From: Ostreococcus mediterraneus
Lineage: Eukaryota; Chlorophyta; Mamiellophyceae; Mamiellales; Bathycoccaceae
Assembly: GCA_012295225.1 (NCBI GenBank)
Contig: WMKK01000017.1
Location: 186,001-250,000 of the forward strand
DNA length: 64,000 nucleotides
Direction of reading: 5' to 3'
In this document: piece by piece, positions 1 to 9,800 of the stretch
Layout: each line of letters begins with the position of its first letter
Position numbering within the stretch: position 1 is the first letter of the stretch
The notes under the pieces: model-generated
The model's input: only the letters and a program-made list of their open reading frames with translations
What the model was told of the DNA's origin: nothing
Databases searched by the model: none
Position numbers and translations under genes: made by a program

Positions 1-81
1 GACATAGGTTCCGTAAAATGTGAATATGATTGATTGGTATAAATTTCTAAATTTGTGTTTTTACAAAAGCTTAAGTGCTTT

Positions 82-762
82 TTAACGGTACACGGACTCA
101 CTCTGTAAGTTACGAGCAATCTCTTTCTCCCAACGATCACCGTTGGAGAGTAACTTTTCCTTATCGTAAAGCAACTCTTCGTGTGAAAACGTGGCATACT
201 CAAAGTTGGGTCCCTCCACGATAGCGTCCACGGGACACGCTTCTTGGCAAAACCCGCAGTAGATGCACTTGGTCATATCTATATCATATCTCGTCGTACG
301 TCGACTCCCATCCTCTCTCTCTTCCGCCTCAATCGTAATCGCTTGTGCCGGACAAATCGCTTCGCACAGCTTACATGCAATGCACCGTTCCTCTCCAGTC
401 GGGTAACGACGCAACGCGTGCTCGCCTCGAAACCGCGGCGACAGCGGTCCCTTTTCAAATGGGTAATTGATCGTCACCTTCTTATCAAAGAAGTATTTTA
501 AAGTCAACGACATCCCTCGCAACAGTTCAGTCAACACGAGCGTCTTCGCGCTCGCGTCTAACACGCCCGCTAAATCCGTAGGCATCGCGCGTTCGGCTAA
601 TTCTCGCGACCGATCGCCCGTGTGCTTGGGCGCCTTGGGGGCGCTCGATCGGTCGACGACTTCGGCGGATGTCTTGGCGCTTTCGACGCCCGATGACGAC
701 GCCGCGCGCGTCGTCGTCGCCGTGCGTCGTCGCGCGATCTCTCGCGTCGTGCGTCGCAGCAT
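82..762 (-). CDS. NDUFS8: Mitochondrial complex I 23-kDa subunit (NDUFS8/TYKY)
   Basis: This is the matrix-arm subunit that carries clusters N6a and N6b and passes electrons from NADH towards ubiquinone. The 226-aa product shows two ferredoxin-type 4Fe-4S motifs, [12 protein letters not shown] and [12 protein letters not shown], in the C-terminal half, and the family segment around [19 protein letters not shown]. The N-terminus [20 protein letters not shown] is basic and Ser/Thr-rich, as expected for a mitochondrial presequence. The frame stays open upstream to 1050, but the Met at 762 gives the normal length and a sensible presequence, so I chose it. The TTACA at 61-65 on the plus strand reads TGTAA just downstream of the stop, a likely polyadenylation signal. 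Identity is certain; only the start is inferred. Confidence 0.95.
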   Translation of the reverse strand: MLRRTTREIARRRTATTTRAASSSGVESAKTSAEVVDRSSAPKAPKHTGDRSRELAERAMPTDLAGVLDASAKTLVLTELLRGMSLTLKYFFDKKVTINYPFEKGPLSPRFRGEHALRRYPTGEERCIACKLCEAICPAQAITIEAEEREDGSRRTTRYDIDMTKCIYCGFCQEACPVDAIVEGPNFEYATFSHEELLYDKEKLLSNGDRWEKEIARNLQSESVYR

Positions 763-1073
763 GTCGCGCGATCGGGACCACGGCGTGCGCGCGTCGAGGA
801 GTGTCGAACCGTTTAGGTTTGACTCGGTGGAGACAGGCGCGGGGACGGGGCGACGCAGAACGCGCGCGCGATGAGCATGATGGAGACATTCATGTGATGT
901 ACATCTAACAGTGAATATAGTATATGACATGCGTGCGTGTGCGCTAGATAGGGGAACGCGCGCGAGAGATGGAGCGGAGATGAAAATCCAAGCGCGCTCT
1001 CGCGCGGGCTCGGATGTTTCTTTCAAGCGTTCCACGTGGTCGCGCGACACATCCAGGATGGCGGCGCGAGGAA
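763..1073. other. Intergenic, NDUFS8 promoter side
   Basis: No supported gene is seen here. The stretch lies upstream of NDUFS8 (minus) and downstream of the AP-3 sigma stop (minus). Open frames across it have runs of Arg and Ala typical of GC-rich noncoding DNA. Confidence 0.5.
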
Positions 1074-1556
1074 CTAGCTAATGGCAATCTTATCGATTAA
1101 CGACGAATGCATTTTCTCCAACTTCATCAACTGATCGTACACGTTTAGAATTTTATTCGTGTTTATCTCCAGCACTAAACCGCCGACGATGGTTTCATCC
1201 AACACCGTGTACGCCTTGGGAGAATTGAAGATCAAGTCCAATTCACACACGTTTTCAAACACCCGATCGAGAGTTTCGACGTAAACTTGGATTAAATCCA
1301 ACATGGCCAATTCGCTCTCGGATCTATCGCTTAAAATACAGAAATACAACGTCGCAAAGTGCCTGTATACCAACTTTGTATCCGGCCCAAACGTCTTCTC
1401 GTCGTCTACAAAGGAGCACAAGTGATCGGGTCGAGCGGTAACCAGCTTGTATACCGTCTGACACAACTCTGTTTGCTTATCCACACCTAATTGCTCATAA
1501 AACCTGCACAACCGCACCATGGCGTGGTTGTTTACCACAATAAACGCCTTGATCAT
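1074..1556 (-). CDS. AP3S: AP-3 adaptor complex sigma subunit
   Basis: This is the small sigma chain of the AP-3 coat, which sorts cargo from Golgi/endosomes to vacuole-type organelles. The 160-aa protein begins [20 protein letters not shown], the diagnostic start of sigma-3 chains, and continues with the longin-fold segments [20 protein letters not shown] and [34 protein letters not shown] is the conserved C-terminal part. An upstream in-frame Met at 1649 exists, but family alignment from memory places the start at 1556. Its 5' end faces COX6B, so the two genes share a promoter of about 290 bp. An AP-4 subunit gene is also in this window, at 32.2 kb. Confidence 0.92.
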   Translation of the reverse strand: MIKAFIVVNNHAMVRLCRFYEQLGVDKQTELCQTVYKLVTARPDHLCSFVDDEKTFGPDTKLVYRHFATLYFCILSDRSESELAMLDLIQVYVETLDRVFENVCELDLIFNSPKAYTVLDETIVGGLVLEINTNKILNVYDQLMKLEKMHSSLIDKIAIS

Positions 1557-1847
1557 GGTGTTCAATGCGCGCGCGCAATCCCAATCAATCCAATCCTCCA
1601 CCCGAAACCTCTCGGTCAAGACTCGCTCGAAACTCGCTTCAACACGCACACACGCCTTCTACGTCTCACGTTTGATCGTTTCACACGTCTCACGCGCGTT
1701 TGAACGACACCGCCGCGCGCGCCAATGGCGTTCGAGCCGTCGAATTTTCTTCGAAACTGAAGGCTGGGGTTTAGACTTGACGCCTCGCAGCAGCCTGCAG
1801 CGCGCTGACCGCGACGGCAGACGACGACGCGTTCACGACGTGGAACG

Positions 1848-2483
1848 ATGTCCGACGAAGAGGCAAAAGAAGAACCCACGGAGGTTGAGGTGCGTGCGAT
1901 GCGCGCGACGTGCGACGACGATGACGACGACGGGTGGCGGTGATGTGCGAGATTTCGAACCCACCCAGTGCGATCGATCGAGGGTATGCCTCGAGGTTGT
2001 TTGGCGCGGTATGCCGCGCACGAGGAGGCACGATGGACGACGAGTCGCGGTGTGGAACACACAGATCATACGTTTGGTTCCTATCGATGGACATTGACTG
2101 ACGATCGTGATCGTAAAGGAGGAGCAAGCGCAAGAGGAGGAGGTCGCCGAAGAGCCAGAGGTGTCGCGAGATTTGGAGGTGCGTTCCCACGCGAACGCAG
2201 AGCGTCATCGATTGAACGAGACACTGACCAATTGCGCGCTCGTTTTTGTTGTTTTTGTATGTAGGTGAAAACCACGCCGTTTGATCCGCGATTTCCGCAG
2301 ACGAACCAGGCAAAGCACTGTTACACACGATACAACGAGTTCCACAAGTGCCAAGCCGAAAAGGGCGAAGGCGCGGAGGAATGCGAACCGTTGGCGAAGT
2401 TTTACAGATCTATCTGCCCGACGGAATGGACGGAAAAGTGGAATGAGGAACGCGAGGCTGGCACGTGGCCGGGTCGATATTAA
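1848..2483 (+). CDS. COX6B: Cytochrome c oxidase subunit 6b, three exons
   Basis: This small intermembrane-space subunit bridges the two halves of the complex IV dimer. The model has exons 1848-1889, 2119-2178 and 2265-2483, giving 106 aa. Exon 3 holds the twin-cysteine signature: HCYTRYNEFHKC (CX9C) and CEPLAKFYRSIC (CX10C), as in COX6B. Exons 1 and 2 encode an acidic N-terminal extension (MSDEEAKEEPTEVE, then EEQAQEEEVAEEPEVSRDLE), as in plant long-form COX6b. Both introns start GTGCGT and carry CTGAC (2098-2102, 2224-2228) before the AG acceptors, and all junctions are in phase 0. The third exon is certain; the first two are inferred from the splice signals. Confidence 0.88.
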
Positions 2484-2655
2484 ACTGGTGAATACTAGAA
2501 ATGTACAAACACAAGTGACTTGCGAAATCTTCGTTCGCCTTTGGTATGAGTTTTGTAATGCAAGCTGAGAGGGGGGATTTTTATACACATGTCGCTACGT
2601 GCGCGCGCTAATTATAAATTTGCTAGTGGTATTGTACACGTTCGCCGTCGAGCGG

Positions 2656-3384
2656 TCACTTGGCCCATTCGCCCGAGAGAACCCAAGCCATTTGCACGCT
2701 CAACCTATCCAAGAGCGCTTGCGGTCCGTCAAGCGCCGGTCGAACATCCAAATGCATCGCCACCGGTGCGCTTCCTCCAAACGGTACGGCATTGTAGAAA
2801 TCAATGACGTACCTCACTTCGGTTCCGCATCGATCGACGACCCAATCGTGTCGATCGAATGGGAGCTTGTAACCCAAAAAATTCAACAGCCGCGCCTTTG
2901 GACTGAAGTCTTGCGGTCGCCCTCGAAACTTTAATAGTTTTGGATCAGGGCACGAGTCACAGTGTCGACGCTCCCACGCCATGACGTGCGCCCAACATCG
3001 TTCGTTGACGGCGTTGTGAATTTTCACCACTTGTTGCATATCCTCCGCGCTCGGTTGCCAACCCTTTCGCGTCATCGCGTTGTAAAACATCTCCTCAGAA
3101 GGATACTGCCACGTCGACGCTTGAGCTTGATGCTTGGGAAGCTCCGTGCGCGGGCTGATTGGAATCGTCGACGATTCTCGCGTGGTGTCTAATTTGGGCG
3201 ATCTCGACCACCACCAGCGGCGCGTCGTCGCTTGTTTCATGTCGCGTTCGCTGGGCATCAAGTTGGAAGCGTTGAGCGCCGTCGTCGCCTTGTCCTCGCC
3301 TTTCGCGGGTACTTCTTCGCTGATGACTGGTGGAAGATCGCGCGCAAGTTTAGCAAACATCGACGCCACGCGTGGATTGTCCAT
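2656..3384 (-). CDS. HCCS: Holocytochrome c synthase (cytochrome c heme lyase)
   Basis: This enzyme attaches heme covalently to apocytochrome c in the mitochondrial intermembrane space. The 242-aa protein carries the family blocks in order: WQYPSEEMFYNAMTRKGW, HNAVNERCWAHVMAWE (with the heme-contacting His), CPDPKLLKFRGRPQDFSPKA, GYKLPFDRHDWVVDRCG and VRYVIDFY. Length is in the usual range of 220-300. The presence of HCCS implies the eukaryotic System III route for mitochondrial cytochrome c. It ends 172 bp from COX6B (convergent). Confidence 0.95.
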   Translation of the reverse strand: MDNPRVASMFAKLARDLPPVISEEVPAKGEDKATTALNASNLMPSERDMKQATTRRWWWSRSPKLDTTRESSTIPISPRTELPKHQAQASTWQYPSEEMFYNAMTRKGWQPSAEDMQQVVKIHNAVNERCWAHVMAWERRHCDSCPDPKLLKFRGRPQDFSPKARLLNFLGYKLPFDRHDWVVDRCGTEVRYVIDFYNAVPFGGSAPVAMHLDVRPALDGPQALLDRLSVQMAWVLSGEWAK

Positions 3385-3477
3385 GGTGCTTGTATGCTCT
3401 CGAGGTTACGTCTGAGGTAATAGTCGTCGTCGTTTACATACCTGGTACCGGTATCAATTGAAAATAAGTTTCAAAAT

Positions 3478-4254
3478 CTATGAATTCTCGCCGCCAGTGC
3501 TACTCGGAACGGCTCGAATGTTTGCATTCGCTTGATACCACACCACGTCATCATCATTTACTTTACAGTTGTCATCATTCTTGTCGCCATCACCAACGTC
3601 GCCTTCGAGCGCGACGCAAAGCGTGCGACGCTCCGCGCACTGTTTCATCACCGGCTTAAACCTACGTTTCAGCGTGTATCCAGGCACGCTCACATCTCCT
3701 CCTACAACTCGCGACTTCATGAACACGAACGCGCGTAAACCATGCGATCGAGGCGGGGCACAATCCGCCACGAGGGGCACGAATGCGCGCACCGCGCGTC
3801 GTCCCGCGCCTTCGCCTTCGCCCTCCACGCCCTCCTCCCAATCCTCATCAAACACGCGCGTAAAATCAATCTCATACATTTCTCGTGGTCGATTCGCCGT
3901 CGATGCGAGCGCTATAACCACCGCGCTCGGTCGTAACGCTTCAAACGCGCTCGCGCTCAATGCCTCGCGCGTCGTCTCCAGACTCTCCGCGGCGCACCGC
4001 GCCCTTCGTCGCATCTCGCTCGTCACAAACCGCCTCTTCCGACCACGCGCATGACCATCACCACTGTCCTCGTCGTCGTCTTCGTCGTCGTCACCACCAC
4101 CACCACCCACATCGCGCACGAGCACGTCTAATCGATCCGGAATCACGTCCCGCGCGTACAACACGAATCCGCACACCGCGCGCGCGATCGCGCTCGACGC
4201 CTCGCATCTCGTCGTCGTCGTCCCATGCGCACCACCGCGTCGCATGCGCATCAT
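3478..4254 (-). CDS. HORMA-domain protein, REV7/MAD2L2-like
   Basis: The product of about 258 aa resembles REV7, the HORMA subunit of translesion polymerase zeta. What is seen: an N-terminal helix AVCGFVLYARDVIPDR (compare the LILYVREVYP block of REV7), then FVTSEMRRRARCAAESLETT, a strand block SAVVIALASTANRPREMYEI, and HGLRAFVFMK, with DVVWYQANANIRAVP near the C-terminus where the HORMA safety belt lies. Two acidic low-complexity insertions (a Gly/Asp run after LDVLVRDV and a Glu/Gly run after DEDWEEG) make it longer than human REV7. The frame extends to 4560 with unconvincing Arg-rich sequence, so I chose the Met at 4254. MAD2 or ATG101-type HORMA proteins are alternatives, but the order of blocks fits REV7 best. 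Confidence 0.58.
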   Translation of the reverse strand: MMRMRRGGAHGTTTTRCEASSAIARAVCGFVLYARDVIPDRLDVLVRDVGGGGGDDDEDDDEDSGDGHARGRKRRFVTSEMRRRARCAAESLETTREALSASAFEALRPSAVVIALASTANRPREMYEIDFTRVFDEDWEEGVEGEGEGAGRRAVRAFVPLVADCAPPRSHGLRAFVFMKSRVVGGDVSVPGYTLKRRFKPVMKQCAERRTLCVALEGDVGDGDKNDDNCKVNDDDVVWYQANANIRAVPSSTGGENS

Positions 4255-4701
4255 CCCGTCCTCACCGTCGTCCTCGCGCACCGCCGCGTCGCGCGCTGCC
4301 GTCGCCCCGAGCGACGCGGCGAACGCAGGGGGGAACCGACGACGACGGTGACCGACCGACCGCGTGACCACGTCGAGAGCCTCGCGCGTCTCGCGTCGGA
4401 CGCGCGGAACACGACGCGCGCGCGAGGTGCGAATGCGCGATCGCGTCCTCCCCCACGCGGGCGTCCACGCGCGGTCGCGTGGGAAGGAACGCATCCGTGC
4501 GCGTCGCGACCGCCATCGATGGATGGGGCACCGAAACCACGCGCCGTGGTGTGACCACACAGCTGCGCGCGCTCGACGGTCGACGGTCGACGGTCGACGC
4601 GCGATCGCATCGCATCAGATCGCATCGCATCGGAGTAAACACACCCCCATCATGGGCGCGAACGGCCGCGCGGAGAGAAGCGAGGGGGGATTCCAGGCGC
4701 G
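4255..4701. promoter_or_regulatory. Divergent intergenic region
   Basis: This separates the REV7-like gene (minus) from the hypothetical gene at 4702 (plus). It holds a short tandem repeat of GACGGTC units (4573-4598) followed by ATCGCATCGCAT repeats (about 4602-4632). No further gene is supported. Confidence 0.4.
4573..4598. repeat. GTCGACG tandem repeat upstream of gene
   Basis: About three and a half copies of a 7-bp unit (CGACGGT) lie about 100 bp before the start at 4702. A related TCGACCGTCGACCGTCGA run sits just before the alcohol dehydrogenase start at 17478. Confidence 0.7.
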
Positions 4702-5112
4702 ATGGTCGTGGGTGACTCGGGAGGCGAACCGGCGGCTGCACCGTCGACGAATGGTGAAGGACGAGCGGCGAGTGGGGCGCCGATCGAGGTGGATGTCGCG
4801 GAGCTGGTACAGTGGATTCGGTTGACGCGGGAGAAGCAGCCGAATGGCTGGTGTGACGACGTGAGGTTGGGAATCATGCGCGAGTTGGCTGAATTTCCCG
4901 GGAGTACCGTCGACCGGCGGTCTACGTCGAATGCGATCGCGTTCGATCACGCGGTTTTGGCAAAAAATCATCGCGTGTGTGATTTACAGAGTCGATTGGC
5001 GGTGATTCCGATCGACGACGCGATTTACGAGCAGTCGAGCGTCAGGGCGGTGATCTCGTACAAAGATTCGCGAGCGACCAAGTCGCGGTGCTATCACGTC
5101 GGTCTCGAGTAG
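4702..5112 (+). CDS. Hypothetical protein, 136 aa
   Basis: I do not recognise a family. The frame has an Ala/Gly-rich start, then a balanced, protein-like stretch: VAELVQWIRLTREKQPNGW, DVRLGIMRELAEFPGS, AVLAKNHRVCDLQSRLAVIP and SVRAVISYKDSRATKSRCYH. The lack of Arg/Ser-rich noise and the regular hydrophobic spacing after residue 30 make it a likely gene. It could lose or gain sequence by splicing at its 3' end, since the next 450 bp hold no clear gene, but I see no CTGAC-type acceptor there. Its 5' side is shared with the REV7-like gene. Confidence 0.55.
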   Translation: MVVGDSGGEPAAAPSTNGEGRAASGAPIEVDVAELVQWIRLTREKQPNGWCDDVRLGIMRELAEFPGSTVDRRSTSNAIAFDHAVLAKNHRVCDLQSRLAVIPIDDAIYEQSSVRAVISYKDSRATKSRCYHVGLE

Positions 5113-5567
5113 GATCCGTCCATGAAAACCAAGACGAGGCAATTCGGTACTAGAGAAATGGCGCGGCGGCGAACGACGGCACGATGGGTCCACACATGTG
5201 CGCCGTGGCGCTGTCGATGGGCAAAAGCGCCGGCAAGAAAATTCCCCCAAACCAGCCTCATCGGACCCGCTCGGCGCGCGTTTTGACACGTCGTGTATCA
5301 ACATCTACGCCGCAGTTCGTGCGGCGAAACATAAAGATTTTCCAATCCAATCGTTCCAATCCAATCGCGTGCGTCCGAGCGAGGCGCCGTCACCGCCGTC
5401 GACGCTGCGTCAACCGCTCCGTCGCGTACGCGCGTCGAAACACCTTGTGATTTGTGACGCTCTGGCGTTCGGGGGAATTATTCCCCCGATCGATCGCCCA
5501 CGCGTGCGCGATTGCGCGGCGCGCACCACGCGCGACGTTCGACGAGAAGGGGTGATACGACCATTCC
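5113..5567. other. Intergenic, no gene seen
   Basis: Frames such as the one from 5198 to 5770 stay open, but their composition (Arg, Ser and Pro rich) resembles shadow frames. No intron branch motif of the type used elsewhere in the window is present. Confidence 0.4.
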
Positions 5568-6743
5568 ATGATGATGCCGCACGCACCGAGCGGGGGAAGC
5601 CCCGGGTCTGGGCCCACGACGACGAACGCGACGACGCATCACGCGGGAAGCACCGTCGGCACGAGCGGGGATTTCACGCGCGCGCTGCGACGGAATCACG
5701 CGCACGCGCGACGCAATGTGCGGGCGCGAGCGTCGTGCGTGATGGCGCACGCACGGGCGGGCGTGAATAGAGGGTATGGGCACGCACCGAGGGGGATGGA
5801 GGAGGTTCGGGCGGTTGGACTCGGGACGAGCGCGCGGGGCGGGGCGCTCGGGCGTCGGGGCGTCGGGCGGCGCGTGGCGTCGAGTCGGGGACGCGGTCGA
5901 GGGGCGATGGCGGCGGCGCCGGGTGGGGATATGGATGATGGGGACGTGGATTGGAGTGAGGAGATGCAAATGGGGGATGACGATGGGGAGTTTGTCGTGG
6001 AGGCGTTTGATAGTGAAGCGGAATTGGCGCAGGCGTTGTGTTTGGAGGTTGAGGAAAACGCGCGCGGATGTTTGGAGGAGCGCGGGGCGTTTACGCTCGC
6101 CATTCCCGGTGGGTCGGTGGCGAAAGCGCTGTCTGGACTTGTTAGTGCGCAAGGGATCGATTGGGGTAAGGTGCACGTGTTTTTTGTCAACGAGCGTCCC
6201 GAAGAAGCCAAGTGCTTGAAGTTGGCCAAGGAGACGTGGACGACAAAGTGCGGGATTCCGGATGCCAACGTGCACGCGGTGATGGCGACTGGGGACTTGG
6301 CACTCGCGGCAGCGGATTATGAAAAACAAATGCGTTCGTTGAGCGAAACGCAATTGCCGATTGATGACGAAAACGGCTTGCCAGTGTTTGATTTGATCTT
6401 GCTCGGCATGGGCGCCGACGGCCACGTCGGGAGCATCTACCCAAACAGCGCGACGGCGAATGATGAAACGGGTGCCGCCGTGCTTGCGGTAGATATGCCG
6501 GGTAAGAAGTCCGTGACAATGAGCATGCCGCTTATTAACACCGCCGATCGCGTCGTGCTCGCGGCGACTGGTGAGAAGAAGGCTGAGACCGTCCGCGCCG
6601 CGCTCGAAGACGAGTTGGAGTGGGGACAACTCCCTGGCGCGATGGTGGATGCGTTTTCGACGATTTGGTTCTTGGATTTACCCGCGGCATCCAAGTTACA
6701 AGCGTACGAGGATATGGACATGGATAGCGATGGGGATGATTAA
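5568..6743 (+). CDS. PGL: 6-phosphogluconolactonase, probably plastid
   Basis: This hydrolyses 6-phosphogluconolactone in the oxidative pentose phosphate pathway. The conserved domain covers about residues 135-380: AFTLAIPGGSVAKALSGL, KVHVFFVNERPEE, the signature FDLILLGMGADGHVGSIYPN, RVVLAATGEKKAETVRAAL and a C-terminal STIWFLDLPAASKL. The long, Arg/Ala/Gly-rich N-terminus fits an organelle transit peptide. Starts at 5568, 5742 or 5796 are all possible, and 5796 (MEEVRAVG) gives the shortest reasonable leader. The acidic tail DMDMDSDGDD is unusual. Another pentose-phosphate-type protein, a divergent transaldolase, lies at 47.6 kb. Confidence 0.93.
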   Translation: MMMPHAPSGGSPGSGPTTTNATTHHAGSTVGTSGDFTRALRRNHAHARRNVRARASCVMAHARAGVNRGYGHAPRGMEEVRAVGLGTSARGGALGRRGVGRRVASSRGRGRGAMAAAPGGDMDDGDVDWSEEMQMGDDDGEFVVEAFDSEAELAQALCLEVEENARGCLEERGAFTLAIPGGSVAKALSGLVSAQGIDWGKVHVFFVNERPEEAKCLKLAKETWTTKCGIPDANVHAVMATGDLALAAADYEKQMRSLSETQLPIDDENGLPVFDLILLGMGADGHVGSIYPNSATANDETGAAVLAVDMPGKKSVTMSMPLINTADRVVLAATGEKKAETVRAALEDELEWGQLPGAMVDAFSTIWFLDLPAASKLQAYEDMDMDSDGDD

Positions 6744-6940
6744 TTTAAATCAGGACGCCGGGGGGATTTTTTTGGGAAACAACCGTACAAATACATTTTT
6801 GGGAAACACGCGGAACGACGGATGGATGGATATGGATGATGCGAAATTTTTAATGTAAAGTTTTACAACAAACGCTCTTTGCAATGCGCGACAATGCTTT
6901 TATTTTGTTACTCTAATCAGACAAGTGCGTGCGTGGCGCA

Positions 6941-8125
6941 CTACCAATCGCCGCTTCCTACAGGAGGATACCGTTGGGGTTGCGCCGTCGCCGCGCGCAT
7001 CATGCTCACGACGCGTTCGCGCAGCTGCGCCACATCCCAGTCGAGGTCAGTGATTTTGTGCTCGTAAATAAAACCCTTACTGTCGAGTTTATATTCCGAA
7101 ATCCCGTCAAACCTCGCCTCGTCGGCGCCAATCGAACCCACCAATCGAACCTTGCCGCGCACGCTCCACCTCACGCGAATAGTGCGCACGCCAGAAGAAC
7201 CTAACGGCGACCAAATCCTCGACACTTCAATCGCTGATTGCGAAAACAACACCGCGGCTACGATGCGCATAAGTTTGAACAGGCGCTTATATTCGCTCAT
7301 ATTCGTCGCCATGACGCCGTTTCTACCAGGCGACGAAAACGTCATGGTTTCGTCGACGAGACCGATATCGTCACGATATATCCCCCAGCGCGGCTCTTTC
7401 GATAGCAAGTACGGATAATCTTCACGCAACACGCGAATGGCCTCCCCAGACTGCGCGTAAAAGTCATCATCCTTGCTCGAACTCGGGCCTTCGTCGTTTC
7501 TCCCTTCAGACTGCGGCGTGGATTCCACAACCACGGCGCGCGGCCGTTGAAAATCCAACGGCGTCGCCGTCGCCGCGCGCACTATAGGCGCGTCCACCAC
7601 CCGTCGCTGCTGCTGCGCATCCGTTCGATCTCGTTCCAAAGTCGTGTCTCGAGGCGTCTCCGGTACCACGAGCTTGACGAGTACGCGAACCGCGCGTCCT
7701 CCGCCTCGACACGCCGGACACGCCGTGCGCCCCGTGTACCCGCACGCCCCACACCCTTCACCATCACTCGACCATCGCGTACACGCGCACTCCGTGCGCC
7801 CACTACCTTCGCATCTCGGACACGTCTCCCCATTCCGCTCGTCGTCGTCCTCGTTTCCCACCCCTCGCAAATACTGCGCGTACCCGGCGAGCACCGCCGC
7901 GGTGATCATCGCCTGTTCCACGAACCACGTCGCGGTAAACGCGTGCGGTGCGATGATATCTAACGCCAGCGTCTTCGTCCCCCGCGCCGTCTCCCGCGTC
8001 GTTCGCATCGCGCGCCTCCCGCGTCCTCGTACATCGAGTCCGAGATCCACCCCTCCGTGCCCTCGCGCGCGCACCCCTCGCGCGCGCGCACCGCGACCGC
8101 GACCCGTGGACGACAACGGCGCCAT
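6941..8125 (-). CDS. Plastid-type zinc-finger protein with DUF2358/NTF2-like domain
   Basis: This is a predicted plastid protein of about 394 aa with unknown biochemical role. Residues about 95-150 hold a DnaJ-like cysteine cluster: CPRCEGSGRTECAC, then CGACGYTGRTACPACRGGG, repeats of the CxxCxGxG type that bind two zinc ions. The C-terminal half (AIRVLREDYPYLLSKEPRWG, IYRDDIGLVDE, YKRLFKLMRIVAAVLF, IRVRWSVRGKVR, EYKLDSKGFIYEHKITDLDW) is the DUF2358 domain, an NTF2-like fold found in cyanobacteria and plastids. A hydrophobic segment (ITAAVLAGYAQYL) precedes the fingers. The start at 8125 follows a CAT/CGT microsatellite; the frame upstream to 8653 is repeat noise. It is divergent from the ParB-like gene. 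Confidence 0.82.
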   Translation of the reverse strand: MAPLSSTGRGRGARARGVRARGHGGVDLGLDVRGRGRRAMRTTRETARGTKTLALDIIAPHAFTATWFVEQAMITAAVLAGYAQYLRGVGNEDDDERNGETCPRCEGSGRTECACTRWSSDGEGCGACGYTGRTACPACRGGGRAVRVLVKLVVPETPRDTTLERDRTDAQQQRRVVDAPIVRAATATPLDFQRPRAVVVESTPQSEGRNDEGPSSSKDDDFYAQSGEAIRVLREDYPYLLSKEPRWGIYRDDIGLVDETMTFSSPGRNGVMATNMSEYKRLFKLMRIVAAVLFSQSAIEVSRIWSPLGSSGVRTIRVRWSVRGKVRLVGSIGADEARFDGISEYKLDSKGFIYEHKITDLDWDVAQLRERVVSMMRAATAQPQRYPPVGSGDW

Positions 8126-8157
8126 CGTCGCCATCGTCATCATCGTCGCCATCGTCG

Positions 8158-8194
<37 letters not shown>
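8122..8194. repeat. ATC/GTC trinucleotide microsatellite
   Basis: An imperfect run of GTC and ATC triplets abuts the start codon region of the DUF2358 gene. It creates long false open frames on both strands. Confidence 0.9.
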
Positions 8195-8290
8195 CGGACG
8201 GACGCGCAATGCCGCGCGCGTGGTGCCCATCCACTGGATGACGTGGCGTCCAAAGCCCGAGGCGCTTCGCGATCGATCGATATCCACGCG

Positions 8291-8482
8291 CGATGGAATT
8301 CGAATTCCATCGATATCGCGCATCGATCGATCGATGCGCGGCGTCGCGATCGCGATCGCGAACTCGATGCATGGATCATCGTGGGCCCATCGTGTCGATT
8401 CCGGGATCGCGCGATCGATCGATGCGCGATATCGATGGAATTCGCGACGCGATCGACATCGCGCATCGATCGATCGATGCGC
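8291..8482. repeat. Cluster of perfect palindromes rich in ATCGAT
   Basis: Two identical 22-bp perfect palindromes, starting GCGCATCGATCG, lie at 8318-8339 and 8461-8482. A different 22-bp perfect palindrome, CGATGGAATTC plus its complement, lies at 8291-8312. A segment near 8409-8443 repeats the joined motif in inverted orientation (GCGATATCGATGGAATTC). The cluster sits between the divergent starts of the DUF2358 gene (8125) and the ParB-like gene (8561). Confidence 0.85.
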
Positions 8483-8560
8483 GTCGTCGATCGATCGGCG
8501 CTGTTGTGCGCGCTCGGGTGCCGCGGTCGCGTCACTCGCTCGCGTCGTCGTCGTCGTCGG

Positions 8561-9768
8561 ATGGCGTCGGTGGCGTCGATGACGTCGTCGATGGCGTCGG
8601 TATCGGCGTCGGTCGGCGGTGGTGGCGCGCGCGCGCGCCGCGGTGCGCCGCACGCGGGCGCGCGCGCGGGATTCGCGTCGATGTCAAAGTCGATGTCAAA
8701 GTCAAAGTCGATGTCGATGTCTTCGGGGTCGACGCGGCGTAGGATGGCGATGACGACGAGGACGGGCGCGGCGTCGCGAAAGGCGTTGGTGACTGATGTG
8801 ATCGAAGACGCGTCGTCGTCGACAACGTCGACAACGTCGTGGATGATAACCGCGACGTCGGCGAGGATAACTTCCAACGAAGAAGAAGAAGAGGATGGGT
8901 TGGAACACGTGTATAAGAGCGCGCGGTGGTTTGAGATTCGTGATTCGGTGAGACCGACACAGGTGGCTCTTGGGTGGGATTGGACGTTCTTGAAGCTTGC
9001 GAATTTTAAAGACTTTGACACCGCGCAAGCCTACATGGCGCGTAAACCCGTGCCGTACGTGAGCTATCGCGGTCAGCGATACGTGGTGGATCATCATCAC
9101 ACGCTCGCGGCGCTGGAGCTCTCGGGATGGGATGTGGATGTGGTCATGGAGGAAATTTTTGAGTACGACGCGGATTTAACCGAAGAGCGGTTCTGGGGAA
9201 TTATGGAGGGCAAGGGGTGGAGTTTCTGCTGGGACGCCGAGTACAAGCGCATGGAATATTCCGATATTCCAAAGTCTTTCAATTTGACGGCGTTTCGGAA
9301 TGATGTCTATCGCTCGCTGGGGGGATTTGCGCGACGGTATAAGTTACTCAAGCGAGGGAAGATGTTGGAAGACAAGCTCTTCTTCGAGTTTCAATGGGGA
9401 TATTTCTTCTGGCTCCATCGCAATGACGCGTACGCGCTCTGGCCGTCGTCTCAACTTCAACGTGGATTTGATCGTCTGCTCAAGATGATTGAACAGACGG
9501 ATGATAGTGAATACATTGGCGAGGGTCACCTCGAAGCCGCGCGTGACGTGCAAGACATGATTTTACTGTCTGAAAAGGTTCTCCAGCCGCTCTACGAAGT
9601 GCTCGTAGAGTACATAGCACCGCTGGCGTACGCGTATCAAACCATCCCTGCCGACGAGGATCGTATCGTGCCTGGGTTGAAGAAGAGATTCGGTCGCGAG
9701 CAACTCCCAGGTTCCGTGATCACGGGTAATTTTGACTTTATGGAGGAACGTCAAAAGTCTCCCATCCT

Positions 9769-9800
<32 letters not shown>

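Noticed and set aside
1945-1975. GGTTCGAAA on the minus strand in COX6B intron 1
   Set aside because: The flanking bases do not pair as a T stem, and no other tRNA arms are found.
5478-6629. Minus-strand frame of 383 codons over 6-phosphogluconolactonase
   Set aside because: Antisense shadow; the plus-strand frame has all family motifs.
7644-8582. Plus-strand frame of 312 codons including a Val/Ile-rich run
   Set aside because: The hydrophobic run is produced by the GTC/ATC microsatellite, and the rest is antisense to the DUF2358 gene.
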